A DNA stretch of 64,000 nt from assembly GCA_014526335.1 (NCBI GenBank), contig JACTAT010000341.1, positions 648,433 through 712,432 on the forward strand, in the 5' to 3' direction. Positions 56,111-64,000 of this stretch are shown in pieces; position 1 is the first letter of the stretch; each line of letters begins with the position of its first letter. The notes under the pieces are model-generated. The model searched no databases, had not been told where the DNA came from, and worked only from the letters and a program-made list of their open reading frames with translations. The translations under genes and the position numbers were made by a program. The stretch is from Chrysaora quinquecirrha. Its lineage: Eukaryota > Cnidaria > Scyphozoa > Semaeostomeae > Pelagiidae.

Positions 56111-56882
56111 AAATGTAGAAATGTTTAGACAGGGAAATTACTGTAACCTTCTAGCAAACTGGGAAACCGAAAATTTTATTTGCTGCTATTACTTAACTAT
56201 ACTATTGCAGATATTCTGGCACTTGGGACTTTTTTTGATAATTACCGGATGTTACGTGATCGATGACGTAGGTAGTTGCCGGTCAGTAAAAAATCAATGT
56301 CGAGATATTTTAAATTTCAGTACACCATATGGACGAGCGTTGAAACTGGAGCAAAATATTATAAGGCATGGCTTGCATTTGAGCTACGGATACAAAGTTA
56401 TGCACAGTTCAAAATGTGCTCCTCCGCAGTGGCTCAAATTTTTGACCTTACAAAATTCATTCTGTCATATATCTGAAGCAAAACTACTGTCTTGTACGCT
56501 TTGTTGAGTGAGGTATTACGGATGTGCAAGAGGTGCGAAAGTGTCAGAAAAACTAAGATTTATAGTGATAAATTGTAAATTTCTTCTTACCTACTGAACA
56601 AGGCGGAAAACTTGCGAATTTGAGATCATGTGCTTTTCCGATGATACTTAGGTAATGCAATGTACGCCTGTCCGATTTCTGCGTCTTACCATTATTTGTT
56701 GCTATTTAAGGTACATAAATGGTACAAATTTGTAAGAGACTTAGATTCGGAGTCGTGAGAAGTCAATCAGTTCTTATCCCTTGAGCAAGCAGAAACTTTG
56801 CAACAAATGTTGCTCTTATGATTCTTTAAGCGCTATACGTCTTTCTAAATTCAAATTAAAAAACATAATTATTACGCGATCG
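56111..56882. other. No recognisable gene; possible BEL terminal region
   Basis: Weak open frames (56121-56507) without recognisable motifs. 56500-56880 has a TATTTAAGG (TATA-like) element near 56705 and could be LTR-derived, but no matching copy was found upstream of 41.3 kb. Confidence 0.3.
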
Positions 56883-56885
56883 GAC

Positions 56886-57735
56886 TTACAAGGGGTAAAA
56901 TTGGTTGAAGTTAGTTTTTGCAAAAACGATATCCCAATCTATGGCCGATAATTCCTTGAGAAATGAGTCTTGGTTATAGTTTCTCAGGTTACGGATCTCC
57001 ACGATTCTTGATTGCCTATTCAGCATTCTGTCCGCGTTGAGTTTTCTTATTGCATAGATTAGATAGTGATCAACCATACCCAGGCAAAGAACCCCTGAAC
57101 TGAGAATACAATTAGGGCGGTTTGTTGAAAAGTGGTCTATGAGGCTCTTGCTGTTGATTAGGCCAATTTCTGTTTCTTTGCTTGCCACCCTAGTGTATTC
57201 TGTTATTTGCTGCTGAACTGAAACTTTGCGTAGATAGCTTTCAAGCTTCTAGTACTGCACTCTTTTGTTGCTTTTGTATTTGTATTCGCAGTTTGTATCA
57301 CCAAGTATTATGATTTCCTTACCCTCTGTATCTAATGCCGATATCAGATTGTTCAGGGCCAGGAAGCTCTCTTCATCTTTATCAGATGTTGGAGGTCTGT
57401 ACCAACAAACAACAAAAAAGCTTTTCGCATGGATGGGGGCTATTTCAATGACGACAGTTTCCAGCTTTGCATCATCTACGTCATGTCTACGCTTATGAGG
57501 GGTGTTGTCTTTGACAAGGATGGCAACCCTCCCCATTGAGATTTCAATCTTTCCTGTAAATCTCATAGCCTTCAAGTTCAATTTCACAATCCTTAACAGT
57601 TTTATCTAATCTTGTTTCGTTAAGCCCTAGGATATGAAATTTGTGCTTGTTGATTACGAGTTCACTACGATATTTACGCAACGAGACTACATTAAGGGAA
57701 GCAATTTTCCCCCTCTGCTGGATAAGAGTTTGTAT
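56886..57735 (-). pseudogene. LINE copy C ORF2: APE-type endonuclease
   Basis: Readable in alternating frames from about 57735: IASLNVVSLRKYR, HILGLNETRLD (the Asn/Glu block of APE endonucleases), MGRVAILVKDN (57587 frame), ETVVIEIAPIHAKSFFVVCW with YRPP, then EIIILGDTNCEY (G-D-x-N block). After a shift come SLIDHFSTNRPNCIL and the SDH-like segment reading GMVDHYLIYA. Ends about 56886. It would nick target DNA for priming. Confidence 0.82.
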
Positions 57736-58817
57736 TCGGATATACTTTCTTTTCTGAACATTGATACCTCTAGCAATACCTTAGATATTATTTAATATTT
57801 GTCGCATATCGTCTTGCCCCTCCCTCGTTAATATGGAGTCCATCACTACTTAGGTTACTATAAAGTATATTGTCATTATTAATAACATCTACCTCTTGAA
57901 GTAATAATTCTCGATTTAAAATCTCATTACATTCAATTACCTTGACATTCAGACCATTTAATGCTGCCTTACCTTTCAGCTTGAATATTGAGGAAAATGC
58001 CAATCGCACATTTGCGTTTGATGCTCTTATCTTTTTGAAGCTTTCCATGACTTCTTCTGCAACGTCTGCGGGATGCGAATCTCTCAGATTGTTTGTTCCA
58101 ACGTGTACGATGATGACGTCTGCATCAGAACTAGCACGGTTTGCAGCTTCTTTTACTTTCATTCCTGATTTCGCATTAATTTTAACTGTGTGATGGTTAT
58201 TTGACAGCTTTTCTTCATCGATTCTTAGTAGCTGTGAGTCTCCAATTATTTGGACTTTGATAGATTTATAGTTGGGGCGTGTGTCATTATGTCGTACTGA
58301 ATTCATGTCTTTCTGGATTCATTTGAGTTGTTATTTGCTCTGGCATTATGCTCTTGTTGGCTTGAGTTTCTTGCTTTTTTGTTTCGTTTCGATTTTTCCT
58401 CTTTGTTTTTATCTGTTTTACTTCTGTTGGCATTGTTGAGTAAATGGGTTTTTTTCAAGTTGCTTCATTGTATTCAGCTCAATTCCATTGTCTTCCAAAG
58501 AGTCAATGAGGATAGTGTCATTCCTCTGGAGGGTTGGACTTACGTCTCGGTTCGATTCACTGATCAGGTCTTTTCTTAATTGTAGCTTTCTTTGTCGATT
58601 TGACAATAGCGATGTTTCGGTGGTGGTTTTGTTGTTGGCCAGTGTTTGTGGCCAAAGAAAGTTTTCAACCAGTGTTTCTTATTCCAAAACTCTCATTTTT
58701 AGCATAAGGTTTTCAGTCAAAAGCTTTTCAGATTTTCCACGTTCGACTTGTACAAGGTCATTAAGAATATTTACAGAATTCGATATGGTAGTGAATGCAC
58801 TGATAAGTCCAGGAGTA

Positions 58818-58825
58818 CTTTCAGG
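58818..58825. repeat. Target-site duplication, left (CTTTCAGG)
   Basis: Pairs with CTTTCAGC at 61178-61185; 7 of 8 bases match. Eight-base duplications are typical of hAT elements. Confidence 0.8.
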
Positions 58826-60350
58826 AGAGGTACTTCGGGGGTCCCAATACCGAAATACCGTGCGAAAAAATCGCCGAATCCCGAATACCGAACGAAAAAG
58901 TTGCAAAGTACCGCAAATTCCTGAAAACTAAAAATATCAGTTTTGTTTATGCGATTATAACACAGACCATCAGTGTATAAGAACTTGAATCCATCTGAAA
59001 CGCACTTGTCCCATTTCTCCTGTCACGGCCGGGTCGAGGTCTCGATTAGTTAACTTACTACTGAGATCCTAGCGACTGGCGCTAAAACTTCAATTCACCT
59101 TCACCTTCATCTTTCGTGATTCCGCAGACACAATTCCTTATTGGCTGTTCAGAGTTAGAATAATATTCGGTTCAGCCCGAATCATGTTCCCATTGTATGC
59201 ACCGGCAAAGCTTCATAGAGGTAGCCCAGTTGCTAAAAAATGACGCTCATTCTTGCATTTTGGAAGTAATTCTTATTCAATTAGCTTGGGGTTCGCAAAC
59301 GTAAACAACACTGCCAAATTCAAGGACTAGTGACATTTTCTTCCTGGCCTTTTTTATTAGAAAAAGAACAACTTCGATCGTCACACGGCTTGATTTCAGA
59401 GACTGGAAACCTTTTTTTCATTTGAAAAAAGTGCACCAGAAGCACCAAACAGGGTACATACGAAATAGAAGGGCTCATTCATGTGACTCAAAATCAAAAC
59501 ATACAATATTTGCAGTGCCCATCGGGTGCCGCCCTTAGATACTCCAACATCATGGGAAATATAAAGGATTCCATCATTGAAGCACAAACTGTAAACATCA
59601 CTGCAAACAGTGAAAGACGGCACTCGCTTCAAGGCATTGAACAGTTTTTTCATATCTTTGTTTGCTGCATAAACGTTGCTGCTGTTTTGACAAACATAGC
59701 TACATTGTACGGCCGCGCAAAACGTTAAAGAGGGGTACTTCCACACAGGTCTTGTCAATTTTGCCTTCGAACAGAAGCATTGTAGTCCGAGAGTCCAAAA
59801 AGTATCGCATGCACAACTAAGCTTTTCCCACAATTGCCAGAATAACTTGAAGAAATTCTGTGAGTATAAAGACGGTGTTGACTAATAATTGATTCAGTGT
59901 GTGAGTCGGAAGCTGGCGGGATATCCAAGCGTAAGCATATGGTCTGGGGGCCGGATAGTCCCTCCCCCTTGGCTGGCCAAAGATTCACGGGAGAATAGCG
60001 ATTTCCTGTAATGGGAACCACTGTAAGATGCGGCGCCACAGCCACATTGTCTCGGCATTGTGGATGCAAGTGGGGAGCATTCATCTCCAGCACTGAGCAA
60101 TGTTTTTGTTTTTCACGCCATTTCGATTTACTACAAATAGACTCAATACATACACGAAATGGATGAATGACAGCAACTGCAACAACAGTGCCGCAAACAA
60201 ACAAATTCACAAAATTCCAATTTGTGCAAGAATTTGATGCTGCAACGCAGGCGCTTCGCGCAGCTCCGCAGCAACAAGTTACACTGATGCTACAGCTGGC
60301 GGTAAATGCGCCGACGGCGTACAGGACCCGGACCCCAGAGATGCTCCTTA

Positions 60351-60395
60351 TAAGGGGGGTCTGGGGGCATGCTCCCGCAGAAAATTTTTCAAAAT
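60351..60395 (-). repeat. G/C-rich dispersed repeat word, copy 2
   Basis: Inverted copy of 30087-30125: GGGGGGTCTGGGGGCATGCT then CCCGCAGAAAATTTTT. It lies inside the hAT-like element. Confidence 0.7.
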
Positions 60396-60574
60396 ACAAC
60401 CTCGAGATTGGCCCAGATTGGCTTTTCTTGGCAGTTTTATTTTGAGAGGAGATTGTACTAGGGGGCAACTTTATGAAACTAGGTGGGCAATGATAGGGGC
60501 TAGGGAGCGTTTGCCCCTCTAGCTTCCTAGTTACTATGTTAAAAGAGGCCTTGCTGTCTGCATATGTGTAACTT

Positions 60575-60880
60575 GTGTAGAAAATTGTAAAGTCGTGCAA
60601 TCAAAATGTAAAATTGCGTCACAACATTGCAAAGTCGTTCAATCAAATGTATAGTCGTGCAAAAAAATTGTAAAGTTGTGCAGCCAAAATGTAAAATCGT
60701 GCAATGACATTGCAATGTCGTGCAATCAAATGTAAAGTTTTGCAACCAAAGATAGCGTTGTGCCATTAACACGTAAAATCGCGCAACAAATTACAAAGTC
60801 GTGCAACCAAAATGAAAAGTAGTGCAACAAAAATGCTATGTCATGCAGTAAAAACAAAGAATCGTGCAAAAAAATATCAC
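60575..60880. repeat. Degenerate minisatellite of about 22-24 bp
   Basis: About 13 units of the consensus TGTAAAGTCGTGCAA(C/T)CAAAA, with phased variation in AAAGTCGTGCAA. Copies differ by several substitutions, so the array is old. Confidence 0.85.
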
Positions 60881-61177
60881 AAATTTCTGTCAATAAGTCA
60901 TGTTTTTGGCCGGTTTGGTGCGCCGAAACAATGGTTGAATTTCACAATTCAATACATAAACCTTTGCTATCTTCACTTCGACTTCTTTTCTTGTAGCTAT
61001 TGGTCTCTGTTAAATTTAAGTTTCCCTTTAGCTATGGCTTTTTAACTGTTTCTTTAAATGTTTGTAAAATACTAAATACCGCACTGTAAAACTTCAATAT
61101 CGCAACACTGCAAGGATTTTCCATCAATACCAAAATACCGCCCGATACCGCAGTACCGCGAACCCCGAAGTACCCCT

Positions 61178-61185
61178 CTTTCAGC
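61178..61185. repeat. Target-site duplication, right (CTTTCAGC)
   Basis: Partner of 58818-58825. Confidence 0.8.
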
Positions 61186-62031
61186 ATCATCCTTACTCTG
61201 TCCACTTATTTTGATTTCCAATTCTCTATTTTGTAATTTAAATACAACAATTTCGTCCAGTAAATTGTTGTTTTTAGTTCTTTCCTCATGCAGTAGCTTA
61301 TTCAGAAGATTTATACTTTCTTCCGTTTTAGTAACTGAGCTCAGAAGCGTGCTTGTTACTAAGGGGTTTTCTAATGATATCGTTTCAGCACTGATTTTGG
61401 GCGTGGTCAATCTGCCTTGTTGTTTATCATCAAGAATCAATAAGCCTAGGTCTTCTACCGTTTCTTGTGTATTCTCGTCTTCCGAACTTTGCTTTTTCTT
61501 ATTTGTTTCAATCTTCTTTGCAACCCCTTCAGATACATAGAACGAATCTTCGCCTTTCGTGGTCTTTTTGTTGTATATTTTGTGTTCTTCCAAAAGCTTG
61601 TCTATGGAGGGAAGAGTTGCAGCCATGGCCTGGCCGTGCTTCATGACGATATGATTCGAGATAGTATTCTTGTCTGGCCTTTGCCTTAGTTTCATTCTAA
61701 TTTCATTTATGCTTTCGTACACTAATGATTTTTCGATACCTGGTTCGAATTCCATATTTAAAACAGTGAGAACTTTCGACAGAAATAAACGATAAAAATC
61801 CCAAAGTAAAAACACGTCCTCACTCTGTCCGCTTACAGAATGAAAATCAATAGAACTTAACGCCTTAACTAAAAACCTAAAAACAAATCAGAAGCAAGAA
61901 TATATGATACGATAAAACAACTGTCCAATCAGAAAATATTAATAGTGTAAAATGTTCTAGAAGAGTCTATGAATCTTTCGATTAAGCATTACGCAACAAA
62001 ACAACTAAAAATATCCAAAGTTCAAGGTTCA

Positions 62032-64000
62032 TCAACCTCTTCTTCGAAGCATGACCTCATCTTCAACCACTTTGATTAATTGTTCAACATCACTCTCCCC
62101 CTGGTCTGGAGCTTGAAGTAGACCGGTGAAAGCTTGGAAACGATGCGGTATGGATGGTAGTTATGCGCTAACTTTTTGGAGAGCTCTTTGCGGCTGTTTG
62201 GTGTATTCACCCAAACTTTGGAGCCGATATCGAAAGGTACGGGAGCACTGCGTTTATCGTACTGTTGTTTCAAACGCAGTTGCGCTAATTCGGTAATTTG
62301 ACTTAACGATACGACGAGCGTTTTCGAGGTTTTCAAAAATTCGAGCTCTGTGTTGAGCGACGGACGAAGACAGACACGGTGTTGGGGGCAGAAGCGCAGC
62401 ATCAATCGCAGACGGGGCTCACGTCCATACAATAGATAAAACGGTGATTCGTGTGTTGAGGCGTGAGGTGCTACAAGAAATGCGAATAACACAAGCGATA
62501 AGTGACGATCCCAGTCCTTTTGATTACTGCTGACGTACATGGATAAAGCGTCGGCCAATGTGCTGTTGAAGCGCTCAACTAATCCGTGATACTAATCAGT
62601 CTGCGGATGATACGCGGTGGTATGTAGCTGGCGTGTGTTGATAAATTTAAATACTTCTTTGACGATTGAAGCAAGAAAGTTTGAATCACGATCCGACAGT
62701 AATGTTTTAGGGCACCGTGGCGAGCAAGGATTTCGTTAACAAGTAACTCAGCTATACGTGGGGCTTCAGTGGAAGGCAATGCAAATGCTTCCGGCCAGCG
62801 CGTATAATAGTCAGAAAAGACAATAATATAACGATTGCCATCGTTGGTGACAGGTAAGGGGCCTATAATGTCCATTGCGACGCGATCGAACGCCCCTTCA
62901 ACGGGAATAGGCAGTAGAGGAGCTTTCTTGTTTCCCCGAGGTGATTTCTTCATTGCGCAGTCCACACAGGACAAACACCAATGTTCTATATCTTTAAACA
63001 TGCCTTGCCAAAAGAAGCGAGAGCGTACTTTTTCGTACGTTTTGAAAACACTCAAGTGACCACCAGTAGGCTCATCATGGCATGAAATCAATATTTCACG
63101 ACGGAGGCTGACGGGAATGACGACTTGAGAACGTAATGACTGGACCTGACGCTTGCCGGGAGTCCATAAGTGGCAAAGAATTCCATTCTCATCAATGTAG
63201 TAGGAATCGGCTGATAGAAGCAAAGCCAGAGCTCTAGAATCGTCATTTGGTAACTTAGAAGTCTTCAGATAGTTGATAATAGCACAAAGATGACGATCTT
63301 CGCGTTGCAGCTGCGATAACTGTGGAGGCGCAGGACATGGATGCTCAATTGAGACGACAGGCAGAGAAACAGGCGACAATAGAGCAGAAACGGGCGAAGA
63401 AGCATAAGAGCGACGAGAAAGAGTGTCCACATTACCATTAGCCAAACCTGGGCGATATAGGATGTCGAAATCAAACTGTTGCAAGAGGAGAGCCCATCGA
63501 GCAAGTCTACCAGTTGGGTCCTTAATTTTCATGAGCCATGCTAAACTACTGTGGTCGGTATGGACAAAGAATTTACGACCGTACAAATACGGTTGATAAC
63601 GTTTGATACCGTCAACCACGGCCAAAACTTCGCGTTCCGTTGTGCTGTATCGTTGTTCAGCACTACGGAGCTCCCATAAGAGACTACATATTCGACATTG
63701 TCAATGTGCTGGCCTAAGATACATCCAAGAGCGGAGCTACTAGCGTCTGTGTAAAGATGGAAAGGCTCCGTGAAGCTAGGATATGCAAGGACTGGGTTCG
63801 AGCAAAGATTACGATTCAAATCTTCAAATGCTTGCTGACATTCAGCGCTCCAGGCGAATTCGACATTCTTGCGAGTAAGATGATTCAAAGGTGAGGCAAT
63901 TTGAGCAAAGTTATGTACAAAACGATGATAATAGTTGCAAAGACCAAGAAAACTTCGAATATCTTTTACATTCTGTGGCACAGGAAAGCTATGTACAGCT
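62032..64000 (-). pseudogene. Ty3/gypsy pol: RNase H and integrase, running off the window
   Basis: Minus strand, entering at 64000. 63981-63700: the RT connection (DIRSFLGLCNYYHRFV, ASPLNHLTRKN) and RNase H start (HLYTDASSSALGCILG). 63625-62700: RNase H end (FFVHTDHSSLAWLM, WALLLQQFDFDILYRPG) and the integrase zinc domain with His-His-Cys-Cys (SCHDEPTGGHLSVF, HWCLSCVDC). The integrase core follows: VAMDIIGPLPV (first Asp), then after a shift near 62700 SDRDSNFLA (second Asp) and LVERFNSTL (Glu), with an in-frame TAG near 62594. 62558-62079 holds the C-terminal domain (YGREPRLRLMLRFCP, FDIGSKVWVN). The end is at 62079, or at 62032 in the shifted frame. No LTR follows. Confidence 0.88.

Larger units (their letters stand above)
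58826..61177. mobile_element. Non-autonomous hAT-like element, 2.35 kb
   Basis: 2,352 bp with ends AGAGGTACTTCGGGG and, inverted, AGGGGTACTTCGGGG (14 of 15 bases). Subterminal AATACCG/CGGTATT words follow at both ends (CCGAAATACCG on the left, CAAAATACCG and GATACCGCAGTACCG on the right). An 8 bp duplication with one mismatch flanks it, and removing it restores LINE ORF1. No transposase motif is visible; open frames at 59396-59833 and 59755-60600 are unrecognised. The centre holds a degenerate minisatellite and a G-rich hAT-like patch that could be a further insertion. Confidence 0.82.
57788..61755 (-). pseudogene. LINE copy C ORF1, coiled coil and SGNH hydrolase
   Basis: ATG at 61755 (MEFEPGIEKSLVYES). 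The first part to 61186 is a long Lys/Glu-rich region with a coiled coil (INLLNKLLHEERTKNNNLL) ending ISGQSKDDAE. The inserted element follows (58826-61177). ORF1 resumes TPGLISAFTTISNSVN, NILNDLVQVERGK, then NRQRKLQLRKDLISESN (58606-58418) and the SGNH domain at 58306-57788: IIGDSQLLRI (Ser), IIVHVGTNNLRD (Asn), NEILNRELLL and SDGLHINEGG (Asp/His). All SGNH residues are intact. Frameshifts lie near 58680, 58418 and 58310. Confidence 0.82.
56883..61860 (-). mobile_element. CR1/L2-type LINE, copy C, split by a hAT-like element
   Basis: Minus orientation. ORF1 begins at 61755, is interrupted at 58826-61177 and continues to the SGNH domain (58306-57788). ORF2 endonuclease follows (57735-56886) and stops without RT, so the 3' half is missing. 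It belongs to the same general family as copy B: endonuclease C-termini align (SLIDHFSTNRPNCIL versus SLIDHIATNRPDYIL). Loss of the 3' end is unusual for a LINE and points to deletion or later insertion. Confidence 0.8.

Noticed and set aside
60167..60445. Open frames on both strands inside the hAT-like element (59755-60600 and 60167-60445)
   Set aside because: No motif of a transposase and no recognisable protein; the element appears non-autonomous.

Overview
The window is eukaryotic, almost certainly a metazoan nuclear genome, and is essentially a transposable-element graveyard with one young insertion. I see no bacterial gene organisation, no tRNA or rRNA, no CRISPR array and no confidently identified host gene. 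The mix of elements (Academ and AcademH, DIRS, BEL/Pao, Ty3/gypsy, CR1/L2-type LINEs whose ORF1 carries an SGNH hydrolase, PIF/Harbinger, hAT, pogo) and the AT-rich composition suggest an early-branching animal, most likely a cnidarian such as a coral, anemone or hydrozoan. This assignment is inferred from TE content and recall; a sponge or another invertebrate is not excluded.

Layout. 1-3.2 kb: a decayed Ty3/gypsy protease-RT on the minus strand. 3.6-6.6 kb: LINE copy A, internally deleted. 7.9-15.0 kb: an Academ transposon bounded by ~260 bp inverted repeats, with Cys-rich, transposase-core and XPG-like nuclease segments and an internal pogo-like transposase that has a C-terminal PHD finger. 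16.1-18.7 kb: a broken PHD-containing transposase-like gene. 19.25-25.95 kb: an AcademH-type transposon with 122 bp TIRs identical base for base, a 9 bp target-site duplication, a RecQ-like helicase on the plus strand and a five-exon transposase on the minus strand, whose exons are interdigitated. 27.0-29.7 kb: a hAT (TTF/ZMYM1-like) transposase pseudogene. 30.1-37.0 kb: a 10-11 bp-period minisatellite split by LINE copy B, which carries a truncated Harbinger. 37.1-38.8 kb: a C2H2 ORF and three tandem-repeat arrays, one rich in NF-kB-like, CCAAT and CRE-like motifs. 38.8-39.5 kb: a second gypsy fragment.

41.3-56.1 kb is a nest: a BEL/Pao pol gene is split by (i) a 7.6 kb DNA transposon of no superfamily I recognise, encoding a ~1,150-residue DDE-type protein opposite a spliced SAM-domain protein, and (ii) a DIRS-type tyrosine-recombinase retrotransposon. 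The BEL reading frame can be followed across both insertions. 56.9-61.9 kb: LINE copy C (minus strand), its ORF1 split by a 2.35 kb non-autonomous hAT-like element with an 8 bp duplication (one mismatch). 62.0-64.0 kb: the pol gene of a third gypsy element, running off the window.

Nearly all coding sequence is broken by single-base indels and stops. The two most interesting units are the AcademH copy (recent by its identical TIRs, with reciprocally nested antisense genes) and the unclassified 7.6 kb transposon.
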